Both the position numbers and the translations under genes were made by a program. The notes under the pieces were generated by a model. The model saw only the letters and a program-made list of their open reading frames with translations, was not told where the DNA came from and did not search any database. Below, piece by piece: positions 11,101 through 19,972 of a DNA stretch of 64,000 nucleotides; positions within the stretch are counted from its first letter, which is position 1; each line of letters begins with the position of its first letter. The DNA is from Panopea generosa (lineage: Eukaryota > Mollusca > Bivalvia > Adapedonta > Hiatellidae). The stretch lies in contig CM055905.1 of NCBI GenBank assembly GCA_029582155.1, forward strand, positions 67,787,618-67,851,617, read 5' to 3'.

Positions 11101-14100
11101 ATTTTAGATCTAATTCAAGTGTTACACAATTTCCGTTTGTAAAAATATTGTCATAAATTAATTATGTTGATGTAGAATTGTCAATAAAATGCAGTTTAAG
11201 TAAAGCTTCAGAGATCTAGGTGGTAGAAATGATTGACATCACAACGCTCAGTCAGAAGATATCATCATTGCTTTACTAACCAGCTTATAAAAAAATTAAG
11301 TTCCAAGAAGTTTGAGCCCTCTAAATAAAATCATCTATAGGAACTAGATCCAATTAAAGTTACATAATTGCTTTTACACATAAATTTGTCACAAGGCCTT
11401 AATAGTGTGGTTCCTATTACATGGAAATATACAAAATAGGGTAGGTAGGTAAATTATTTATTTTGCGTTGTTGATACTATCCGTTTTCTGCAAGTATATG
11501 TTACGTCTGTATGGACACACTGGTCATACACGATGACGAGGCAGCTCTTGCTGGAGGCAGCCATGTTGCTGCTATCTTTACTATGATCACTTCCGGCAAT
11601 CAGGTATAAAAGATTAAGGCCAACAATACAGCCAAACCATCGCCACTGGGAGGAATATTGTGGACACCGACAGATATGGCAGATTTTTTAATTTTTTTAA
11701 AAATAAATGTTTAGGGTCAGTGGGAAAACAGAACCCCACAATTATTTAATTTAGGCCTAAAATATTTATGTTGATATAGAATTGTCAATAAAATGCAGTT
11801 CAAGTAAAGCTTCAGAGATCTAGGTGGTAGAAATGATTGACATCACAACTCTCAGTCAGAAGATATCATCATTGCTTAACTTTACAATTTTAATTAGAAC
11901 TGAACACAGAAATATTCAACTACTGTATGCCTTAATGACAGAAAATAACTTCACTTTGAAATCCACATACCCGTACATAAAATATATGTATACTAAAGAC
12001 AGGACGCTAGAGGTTGCGGGTTTGATCCCAGCAATATGCAGTGTTGGTTCTACCCAGAGAGCGGACTCGAGACTGTTCATATAAGCACTGAGCTTTCTTT
12101 GCAATCGGGCTAAAATAAATTAGAATGAACTAAAACATGTGCATGATTCAGACAAGTATATATCATTCTATACCTCCAATGGGTCAACGTCATGAGCTAT
12201 GACAACCAGCTGGGCCTTCTTCTGTTCTACCAAAGTAGTGACTGTGTTGGTACCTGCTCGTACAACTGGTGGACGCTTTGTTGGTGCATCAGCTTTACCT
12301 TTAGCACGTTCCTCAGCCCGGGCCTTCAGTCTAGTCTTCTTTTGTTGCTTAGTTTCTGGCCTGTATTTGTCCAACAAACGGAAGAGCTGGGAGGCTGCAC
12401 AAAAATGTACAAATAAATTCAGCATGAAAATTATTATAAATGGTGTTCAACTTGTACAAAGATTCAAACTTTCATAGCAAAAAATAAAGCAACCAGTCTT
12501 TGAAAGATAATAAATCTATAACAATATATTAAAATTTGAAATAAAAAACTATCTTACACCAAATGACTTCCAGTTTACAACTTTTGAGCCAATTGTCACA
12601 CATGCAAGCAAACATTAATTTCATACTCTTCCAGTAGTTCCTGTTACAATTTTTGTACTAAGCCATATAAGGATTTTAACAATATACTTGTATATAAAAA
12701 GGAAAGTCAAACCTTGGGTATACCTGTTTGTCTGTCAAGTGCTTGTGTAAACTGGTTGATTGGAGGTGGAACCTTCAGTCTCTGTAACAAAACTGCCTTC
12801 TGTCTCTGCAGACGAATGTACTTGGGCCATTTTACAAACCTACTAAGATCACGCTTTGGTTGAATGTCCTGACCTAAGATAAAACAGAAATATTTTACCA
12901 TCAGCATTACTCTTCAGTCCTGAAATATAACTTGTTTTTTATGTTACTTCCAACCAACCCACAACATATAATAACTATGTTATAATATGTTGCCTTAATA
13001 TTGTCAAAAATATTAAAGAAGAATGTTCACTTCTTAGATATGACCCACGGCCTGCCATAGGTGAGGTAGCGCTCTACCACTAGACCACCATTGCGGTAAT
13101 TTCATAACGAGGAGCAAATCTGCTTAGCTGTTGTTCCTTTTTCAACAACAGTTTACAAAACCAGTCGTGATGACTGTCACTTAGTAAATTAAAATAATAA
13201 TTGTTCTGTTTTAGTATGGGTTAATGTGCTCTGCCATTGATAGTCAGTGAAATCGCAATTAACTTACCTGTTATGCATTTGCCAATAAAAAAAATCAGCA
13301 GGTGCGCAGCAAGTTCAATGGGAAAACATATATCAAGAAATAAACAACCCTGATTCAGGCATGCAGGACTGGTGCTTTGACCACGAACAGCAAAGGATTC
13401 AGAGCTATCACACTGTTACTTATCCACATGTAAGCCTTTTAAGCACAGGGGTTCGACTAATAGAAATGGTATTCCCCTAGCGCACAAATTCTTTATCTAT
13501 CTATCTATCTTTATATTTTGCCACACGCCTTCACAGGCATAATCGGGCAGCTGCGCGCCGTGTCTTATAAAAAGTTATATTAATAGAACAAGAAAAAGTA
13601 AAGCATAATAAGGATAAGGGTAAATAAACAACAAGATTTTGCAAAAGTTTACTTTCCTTTAAAGCATTGTTTTTCATTGTATATCTTTTTTCATTTTAAT
13701 GCCTTAAATGAAACATACTAAATATGATGACATGAACTGATTAATACAGGTTTTACTAGTGAAATATATTTCAATGAGTGCCTTACACAGCGCTTGAGCA
13801 TGTGTTGAAAGTGTTAACGCACTCTTTCCCCAGAACTTGCATTCCTTCCTCTAGAAAACTTAAAGAAATTTAATTAACAACATTACTAAGCTTGTGGCGT
13901 CATAATGGTAAATTAATCTACTGATACATGTTACTTTATCGCCAAACTAAAATATTAATGCAAATAACTTTACCAATGCCAAAGTTCTTTGCCCTCTTCT
14001 CGAACAGGGGATTGACAACCTTCTTCGGGTCTGCTGCCTTCTTTGCCTTCAGCGGCGCAGCTGCGACCTTCTTCTTCCCCTTCTTTTTGGGTGGCTAAAG

Positions 14101-14369
14101 AAATAGGAAATACCAATGACACGATGTACGATAATTTGAAAGTGATGACAAATATTGCGAATAATTCAACTATAATTTCAATCAATTGCAAAGTTCCCTT
14201 TCGTTTATAAACATAAAACGGTTTTAGAATAGATAGATAATCAATAATTGTATATGTTTCTAAAGAGATACACAGCATAAATTAGATGATGACTTAGATT
14301 TTTAACGGATTTCATATGTAGTCTTAAATAGTATCACTGCCTACCATGTTGATATTACAGGAAAAGGCC
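5172..14369 (-). CDS. RPL7A: Ribosomal protein L7a (eL8), six exons seen, 3' end off window
   Basis: Large-subunit ribosomal protein eL8 of the cytosolic ribosome. Exons read on the minus strand: exon 1, 5'UTR plus ATG (14,345-14,347 is the start codon, followed at once by donor GTAGGC); exon 2, 13,974-14,094 (Lys-rich tail beginning PPKKKGKKK); exon 3, 12,724-12,873 ([20 protein letters not shown]); exon 4, 12,174-12,394 ([19 protein letters not shown]); exon 5, 6,503-6,633 ([20 protein letters not shown]); exon 6, 5,172-5,241 ([20 protein letters not shown]). All junctions are GT-AG and keep phase. The C-terminal exon (usually around an RxHWGG motif) was not found in 1-5,170, so it should lie to the left. 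The gene is divergent from MED22, as SURF3 and SURF5 are in vertebrates. Introns 4 and 6 are snoRNA hosts. Confidence 0.96.
5340..5610 (+). mobile_element. tRNA-derived SINE (family B), 5' part degraded
   Basis: Reads on the plus strand from a B-box-like GAGTTTGAATCCCCACC to a 3' end GATGCTAAATATTCAATCAA. The same family is present in full at 41,010-41,308 (minus) and in part at 9,185-9,295, 22,090-22,330, 44,345-44,615 and 49,080-49,150. Confidence 0.75.
7093..7216 (-). ncRNA. H/ACA snoRNA copy 1, intron 4 of RPL7A
   Basis: Two-hairpin box H/ACA RNA in the sense orientation of the host gene. The 5' hairpin has an 8-bp lower stem (TTGTCTCT with AGAGACAA), pocket strands TGGGT and TTTGC, and an upper stem TTGC/GCAA continued by TGAAGT/ACTTCA. 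H box ACAGCA (ANANNA) lies 14 nt after the upper stem, the correct spacing. The 3' hairpin has CAGCAA/TTGCTG below and GGCAG/CTGTC above, then ACA three bases from the predicted end. The pocket fits 18S rRNA GCAAA-UU-ACCCA, with the first U as the predicted pseudouridine. The rRNA sequence is recalled from general knowledge, not aligned here. Confidence 0.85.
7643..7766 (-). ncRNA. H/ACA snoRNA copy 2, intron 4 of RPL7A
   Basis: Paralogue of the RNA at 7,093-7,216. Lower stem TCGTCTC/GAGGCGA, the same pocket strands (TGGGT, TTTGC) and the same TTGC/GCAA upper stem base; H box ATATAA again 14 nt below. The 3' hairpin apex is GGCAA/TTGTC where copy 1 has GGCAG/CTGTC, a compensatory change. ACA lies three bases from the end. 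Same predicted 18S site. Confidence 0.85.
8282..8404 (-). ncRNA. H/ACA snoRNA copy 3, intron 4 of RPL7A
   Basis: Third paralogue. Lower stem TCGTCTC/GAGGCGA, upper stem TTGC/GCAA with a GTAGTA/TACTAT extension, invariant pocket strands, H box ACATAA at 14 nt. The 3' hairpin has GACAT/ATGTT at the apex and AACAA/TTGTT at the base, followed by the ACA box. The 3' hairpin sequence differs from the other copies while its pairing is kept. Confidence 0.83.
8643..8772 (-). ncRNA. H/ACA snoRNA copy 4, intron 4 of RPL7A
   Basis: Fourth and most diverged paralogue. Lower stem TCGTCTC/GGGACGA (one G-T pair), invariant pocket strands TGGGT and TTTGC, H box ACAAAA at 14 nt. The 3' hairpin is almost entirely different from the other copies, with CTAGCA/TGCTAG at the apex and TTTTCA/TGAAAA at the base, then ACA. 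It probably keeps only the 5' hairpin function. Confidence 0.8.
9417..9491 (-). ncRNA. SNORD24: Box C/D snoRNA U24-like, copy 1
   Basis: Minus-strand box C/D RNA, sense to RPL7A. Terminal stem TAAAGC/GCTTTA, C box ATGATGA (9,478-9,484), D' CTGA, a C'-like GTGATGT, and D box CTGA (9,424-9,427). The guide before box D contains ACCACCTAGATC, one base different from the ACCACCAAGATC of human U24. It pairs with 28S GATCTTGGTGGTAG except at one position. The fifth base above box D is G, pointing to the C of GATC, the same residue as U24. Vertebrate U24 also lies in an RPL7A intron. The D' guide does not match the vertebrate one. rRNA and human snoRNA sequences are from memory. Confidence 0.85.
9974..10048 (-). 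ncRNA. SNORD24: Box C/D snoRNA U24-like, copy 2
   Basis: Identical in all boxes and guides to the copy at 9,417-9,491, apart from one base between the D guide and C'. It lies in the second unit of the ~557-bp tandem duplication. Confidence 0.85.
10531..10605 (-). ncRNA. SNORD24: Box C/D snoRNA U24-like, copy 3
   Basis: Third tandem copy, identical to copy 2 over the snoRNA. The surrounding unit diverges only in its final ~100 bases, so the duplication is recent. Confidence 0.85.
11201..11275 (-). ncRNA. SNORD24: Box C/D snoRNA U24-like, copy 4
   Basis: C box, D box, terminal stem and the U24-type guide are unchanged. The segment between C and D' differs from copies 1-3 (ATCTTCTGA before box D' in place of ATTTTGA). 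It is preceded by a segment shared with copy 5. Confidence 0.83.
11380..11760. repeat. Dispersed repeat of unknown class between U24-like copies 4 and 5
   Basis: Begins near AAGGCCTTAATAGTGTGG and ends near AATTTAGGCCTAAA. A related GGGTAGGTAGGTAAATT segment and a similar poly-A/T-flanked body occur at 19,670-19,925. It probably belongs to a MITE family; the ends are not sharply defined. Confidence 0.4.
11805..11878 (-). ncRNA. SNORD24: Box C/D snoRNA U24-like, copy 5 (nearest the 5' splice site)
   Basis: Same boxes and guide as copy 4. The terminal stem is weakened because plus-strand GCTTTA is GCTTAA here, leaving only part of the stem paired. About 295 bp downstream of exon 4. It may be less efficiently processed. 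Confidence 0.75.
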
Positions 14370-14553
14370 AATTCTCGCGAATTTTGGCGAGACGAGAAAA
14401 TAATGATGACTGGTTCTCTAAATCAGAGCAATTATCAAAGAAAGGATAACTTTAGTCGTACCGAAATATTTTTAAATCAGTCTATGCCGATCAATGTTTT
14501 ACAAACGATTGCAGTTAACCGCCAAAGTGATACAGAGAAAATCGTGAGTTGCT
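14340..14553. promoter_or_regulatory. RPL7A 5'-TOP promoter region, possibly shared with MED22
   Basis: On the minus strand the RPL7A leader carries a pyrimidine run (CCTTTTC, 14,361-14,367) about 14 bases before the ATG. This is the expected form of a terminal oligopyrimidine start for a translationally regulated ribosomal protein mRNA, so transcription probably starts near 14,367. MED22 lies divergently, but its first visible exon is 5.6 kb away with an acceptor before the ATG. A 5'UTR exon for MED22 in this area would fit a bidirectional promoter. That exon was not identified, so sharing is inference. Confidence 0.5.
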
Positions 14554-17138
14554 GGTCAGCTACCACCATTGCGTTTTCCATAGACTTACATTATAACGTT
14601 TGACCAAATTTTCACATTTTCTAACATTGGCGGACCAAAAAGTCCTATATCATATTAAAGTACTGTCCTAGACTCAAATAAAAATGTCCCCAAAATGGGG
14701 TCAAAAGTACCACTTTTTACCACTTTTTGCCCCCTGAAGTTGGGTACCCCCACTTTCAGCATGAAAAAAAGTAAATTTCACCAATTTTACTTTCCATGCA
14801 GTTTCCTTGATAAAATGAATCAAGACAGTCACAGAAACATAATTCTAATTTTTTATTGACACAAACATAATAAACTTATATTTTATTGTGATCATTTGCC
14901 AGTTTCACATTTTCATCCAACCACAATTAAGCTTACTATAAAAATATATGCCCTGAACATCCCTATACTTTTTTCAGCCAATCAGAGAGCTCGTCTCAAT
15001 GGTGGTAGCTGACCTAAAGGGGCATTTAATTTCGCTTTTTTATTATTCCACTGATGCAAATTCATAGAATAAATATTTCTGAACAAAATGATACCATTTT
15101 TATTTTTCTGCTACATAATTTGATGAAAATGTGGCCTTTTCCAGGCACAAAAAAGTATACATAATTTTACCAAATTCCCAATGACAAAACTGTACTTCAG
15201 TTCAAATTTACTTAGACACTTGACCTACAATATTTGATCTAATCATTCTTGTTTTTTTATATAATTATGGAAACAGGTATATAAACATGTAATGATAGCT
15301 TTGCATATCAACTTTTAAGATTCCTTTGCATAAAAAATGTGTATACATGATAATTTCATACCCCACCCACTAAAATTATATGAAAAAAGGCTAAATTGAC
15401 CATTTGCTCTAATTTCATAATAAATGTGTTGATATTTTTATAAAGAAGTTGTCGAATGCATTTGATCGAATAAAATTAACAACGGAATGATAAATTAAAC
15501 CATTTCGTAAAATTTCATTGTCGCTTCGGTTAAAGGATTACATTTGGATTACACACTTTCCGGTAGAAAGAGAGCCTTTCGGAACATCGGTTACCAAGAT
15601 AGAAGAAATGTCATATTTATTTAGTGGTTTAATATTTCTTTAATCCAGTGGAATGGGTATACATCCTTTTCTATGTCTTATATTAAAAAATATGTAAAGA
15701 TGACAGAAATTATATCAAAATCAGTCAAGCATGAAAATTCATAATTTTTAGTAGTAAATCACAATTATTACCATTTCTAGGGAATTTGGGGCACAAAACC
15801 CACAATTTTCTTGCACTACAACATTCTATTTACAAATTATCCATCAAATGTTACATTTAAGTAAAAAAAATGTCAGACAAGATAGGGCAAAATGGAAAAT
15901 ATTTCCAAAATTATATAACTCAAGTATTTCTTGAATGTAATATGTTTAGATTGTGAAGTGATTTAGCAACATTGAAGTGCAATAGATACAACCAGGCACC
16001 CATTATTGCAACTATTCAACTGGCTCTACTTATAACTGCACAATAAAAGAGGTTAAATGTGAAAAATTGCTATATAATATGGCATGGCATGCTGGTTCTG
16101 AGTGGATAAAAATGAAAAAAATGTCAAAAGTGGGCCATTTTCAGCTCAAAATCCAAATTCAGTACCTAAGTACATATATTTTGAGCTTGGAATTCAAAAT
16201 CAGTTCTTAAACCTACTATTTCATGTGTATTTTTGTTTCCCAATGCAATTAAGATCATTTCTAGTGTTTTCAATGGTTCTTGAGTGTGCGATTTCAGCGG
16301 ACAAGGCGCAAGTTATCGCGACAAACTGAACCTGGTATTTTAACCAAATTTTCCTAAAATGGCCTTATACGGTACCTTAAAATAAAATAAAACAGTATAT
16401 TTTGTCAAAATTTAACATATCTATCATCATTCCGCTGTATTTCACTTAAATGCACTTAAAATTCTGAGTAGAACATTCTGTGGGCTATTTAAAGCCATAT
16501 GGCCCTTATTTTTAATAAAAACCTCTAAAAAAAAAGAAAAAATGGCGAAAATTGATCAACCTGCGGAATTTTTTTTTATTTTATTGCCATTTCCCTACAA
16601 GCACCCCAGTTGCACTATTTACAGAAAAAAAGAAGCTAATGCGATGAAAATTTAGAAAATGTTGTCGCGGTTGTTTAGGTCAGCTACCACCATTGCGTTT
16701 TCCATAGACTTACATTATAACGTTTGACCAAATTTTCACATTTTCTAACATTGGCGGACCAAAAAGTCCTATATCATATTAAAGTACTGTCCTAGACTCA
16801 AATAAAAATGTCCCCAAAATGGGGTCAAAAGTACCACTTTTTACCACTTTTTGCCCCCTGAAGTTGGGTACCCCCACTTTCAGCATGAAAAAAAGTAAAT
16901 TTCACCAATTTTACTTTCCATGCAGTTTCCTTGATAAAATGAATTAAGACAGTCACAGAAACATAATTCTAATTTTTTATTGACACAAACATAATAAACT
17001 TATATTTTATTGTGATCATTTGCCAGTTTCACATTTTCATCCAACCACAATTAAGCTTACTATAAAAATATATGCCCTGAACATCCCTATACTTTTTTCA
17101 GCCAATCAGAGAGCTCGTCTCAATGGTGGTAGCTGACC
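14554..17138. mobile_element. Composite element with 461-bp terminal direct repeats (LTR-like)
   Basis: Two 461-bp repeats in the same orientation (14,554-15,014 and 16,678-17,138) differ at one noticed base. Each begins GGTCAGCTACCACCATTG and ends with its inverse. The pair is bounded by a 4-bp target duplication TGCT (14,550-14,553 and 17,139-17,142), while the inner edges lack one. The whole 2.6 kb therefore inserted as a unit. The 1.66-kb interior has no gag, pol or transposase ORF. A short non-autonomous LTR element is one reading; the 18-bp inverted ends are unusual for LTRs. Confidence 0.7.
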
Positions 17139-18612
17139 TGCTGACTGTTGTTTTGTTTAGACATATGTCCAAAGAATTCCCTATTGTAACTTTGTCATTT
17201 TGCAAAGTTTGTTATTTGGGTATCTTTTTTTTTTAAATTGAAACTATCTGTTGTTAAATTGTTATTTGTGCGTTTATCTGAAATATGTTAACATGTTACC
17301 GGATAATTCGTGGTTCGGATAGTTTTTTCTTCTGTTATTTCCAGCAATCACTTTCTTATTATTAAGCCGATGGAGGTGTAGTATTTTCTTATTTACTAAT
17401 GTGTGCCCCCCAACTTCATCAGTGTTAAACCCAGAATGGAATTTGAAGGGGCTTTCGGTTAATCAGTGGTGGTTTATTGGTTTTTGTATGATTTGTTGTA
17501 GTCAATACACACTTTGTATACTTCAACCAACCAAATTTATCAAGCCATTTACCTTAAAACGTTCATGACACACCAGTTTTACTGTCATTTTTTACCCCGA
17601 AGTAACAAGGAGATAATAAACGGTCATCAGATATAAATTTATAGTATATATTAGTCAACGACTTGCATGGAAGAATAGGAAACTTGCATCTCCTTACTAT
17701 ATGTTGATGAAACAGCACACAAACGATTCATAATTTGCCATCTTGATTCAGATATACAATATAGTCAATGATCTTCAATGCTTTCATTTTATTTGCAAAA
17801 CATTGAAATAAGTTCTTCTGCGTTGCAGGATTTTCACAGTTAATAATGTGTTGACCTATGAAATCGCACTTATAATAAATTAGTAACCAATTGTGGTTGA
17901 GTTCACACAGTACAAATACTCAAGTGCAACTGAATCATGAAGTTGCGATTTTGTGTGCGCCCCAGTTTATTTTGTGCCATTTGTGGTAAGTTAGCATCCA
18001 AGGCACAAAGGCAAAGCCTAGATCAAACACTGCCCCAGATTAAGTCACAAACTCTGATTGATCTGAGTGCTTAGACACATTACTAACTGATTTTGGTTTG
18101 TTATAGCGCAGGGTGGTTAGAAGGCATGGACTTTTTTAATAGTATTCTCAAAAATTGTCTTTTATAAATTTCACATCAATTTCCTTGAAATTACTAACTT
18201 AATTACTAACTTACTAACTTTACTAACTTCATGTAAATATATTTGAATAAAGATATGTAATATTTCTAAATATCATCTAGTAAATGACTTTTGACACACA
18301 TATAAATTTCACCCTGAACGATTTTCGTACCGGCAGGCACATATCCTGGCAAATGCCTTAAGTCAATGTGTACAATTTGCCAGTAAAATTAAAAAACATA
18401 CAAGTTTCACATATGCAATAAAAATTGATGGCTGAGGTGGGTATGGGCTAAATTTTTCATTCTTAATGTTTTTAATGGGGTTTAATGCCAGTCTTACAGT
18501 AATAATATTACAATTAAGAACAGGCATGTTGACCTGTAAACTGCTTTAAACATATATACTTGAGATTTTAATTGTGTTATTTTTTTCCCCTATGTCGTCT
18601 GTTAAACTAGCA
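17139..18612. other. Region upstream of MED22 without a recognised gene
   Basis: AT-rich sequence between the composite element and the MITE at 18,613. No ORF of note and no convincing splice-bounded exon was seen. A 5'UTR exon of MED22 could lie here or nearer to 14.5 kb, but cannot be recognised without transcript data. Confidence 0.5.
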
Positions 18613-18960
18613 TTAACTCTTTTGGCACCAATGTCACCACACAGCGACTAATGCCAACCCAGTGAAAAAATGGTTTTATGCTTTATTTGATGCACCTGTC
18701 CTTATTTTTTCCATGAGTTTTACCTGTTAAACAGGTTAGTCAGTCAGAAAATTGCTAAATGATACATAAAAAAAAACTTTTATTTTATATGTCCTGAAAG
18801 AAGAATGTATAAACAACAGACCTGAAAAGTTTCATTCATATATCTCAAATAGTTTTTATTTAACATCAGCTTATTTAGATACACTGTTATATATTGCAAT
18901 ATAATGATATTTGGCTCTGGCAGTAGTGAATTGTGAGAAATTTGGTGCTGAAAGAGTTAA
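18613..18960. mobile_element. MITE flanked by TTAA
   Basis: Left end TTAACTCTTTTGGCACCAA and right end TTTGGTGCTGAAAGAGTTAA form inverted repeats bounded by TTAA, the target preference of piggyBac-type transposases. The 348-bp body has no coding potential. Confidence 0.75.
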
Positions 18961-19299
18961 ATTCAGCTAGAAAGTTGTTGTTGTTGTTTTTTATGGGAAT
19001 TTTTTCTTACATTAGGAGAGAAAAAAACATATGGGATGGGGCCGAAATTCAGCCCCGAAATCGGCAATAAAATCACATGACTATTCAAGGCTTGAAATTT
19101 CTTATAAAAGCTACTTGTCCTCCCTTTCCAGTATTTTTTATTGAATGCTAAAAATCAAAGAAATTTTAAGAACAGGTTCTGCAAAATGTCCAGCCCTGCT
19201 GTTGATAATTATATACATAATGATCGAAAAGGGAAGACATATGGGTCTTGATAGAATTTACTATTTTGCTTATTTTGTCATAATTCAAATGTATATGTA

Positions 19300-19680
19300 A
19301 TTGAAGATGAGTTTCATTTCTTTTTCAAATGCCCAATTTATGAACACCTTAGACTTCTAAGCTTTAAAGATGCCTGGCTAAGATCTAGACCTTTAGATCT
19401 ATTTTATAAAATTATGTCCTCATCAGACAAACATGATATTATCTCTTTATCAAAGTACTTGTTAAATGCTTTTGATAAAAGAAAACTGGAATTAAAAAAT
19501 ATAACTCTATAAATGTAACCTAACAAATACTTATTTAAAGTTAATGTATGTTTTCAATTTGTTTGTTCCATCCTAATTGGTTGCTGCTCCAATGTTTGTT
19601 GACAAAATATAATGTTTATTGTATTTGGGCCAGTGACCTAGGCCACCCTTAATAAATTGCTTGTTTGCCACTTCCGACCC
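19300..19680 (+). pseudogene. 3' end of a non-LTR retrotransposon (LINE) ORF2
   Basis: An open frame ending at the TAA at 19,510-19,512 encodes the C-terminal tail common to LINE reverse transcriptases, with the pattern FHFFFKCPIYEHLR (His and Cys-Pro-x-Tyr) followed by about 50 residues. Upstream no reverse transcriptase domain is left, so this is a 5'-truncated copy. A 3'UTR follows, ending near CCCTTAATAAATTGCTTG. Confidence 0.7.
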
Positions 19681-19972
19681 ACCATCTAGAGGTGGGTAGG
19701 TAGGTAAATTCTTTTCTTTTTTTTATCAATCAGAGAATCTTTTTAAGGACATGTTATGACTGAGAATATTTTAAATGAACACCAAAAAAAAAAATGTTTT
19801 TGCCTGTTTTTTTTTCGAAAAAAAAAAATTTGAAAAAAAAACAGGCAAATTTTTTTTTCTTTGCGGCGATATTGTTCTGGATCAGATGGAAGCGGCAAAC
19901 ACACAATTTTTTAATTAAGGCCTTATATTACTGAATAAACTATGTCTATGTCTATAAATATTCATATTTCAG

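Larger units (their letters stand above)
11026..11880. repeat. Degenerate direct duplication bracketing U24-like copies 4 and 5
   Basis: Two segments are shared between the areas before and after copy 4: one around AATAAAATCATCTATAGG (about 11,080 and 11,322) and one around AATTGTCAATAAAATGCAG (about 11,176 and 11,780). The spacing of about 604 bp between copies 4 and 5 indicates an older duplication than the 557-bp array. Confidence 0.6.

Noticed and set aside
13160-13260. Possible plus-strand C/D snoRNA (GTGATGA near 13,168)
   Set aside because: No CTGA at a suitable distance, no terminal stem and antisense to the host gene.
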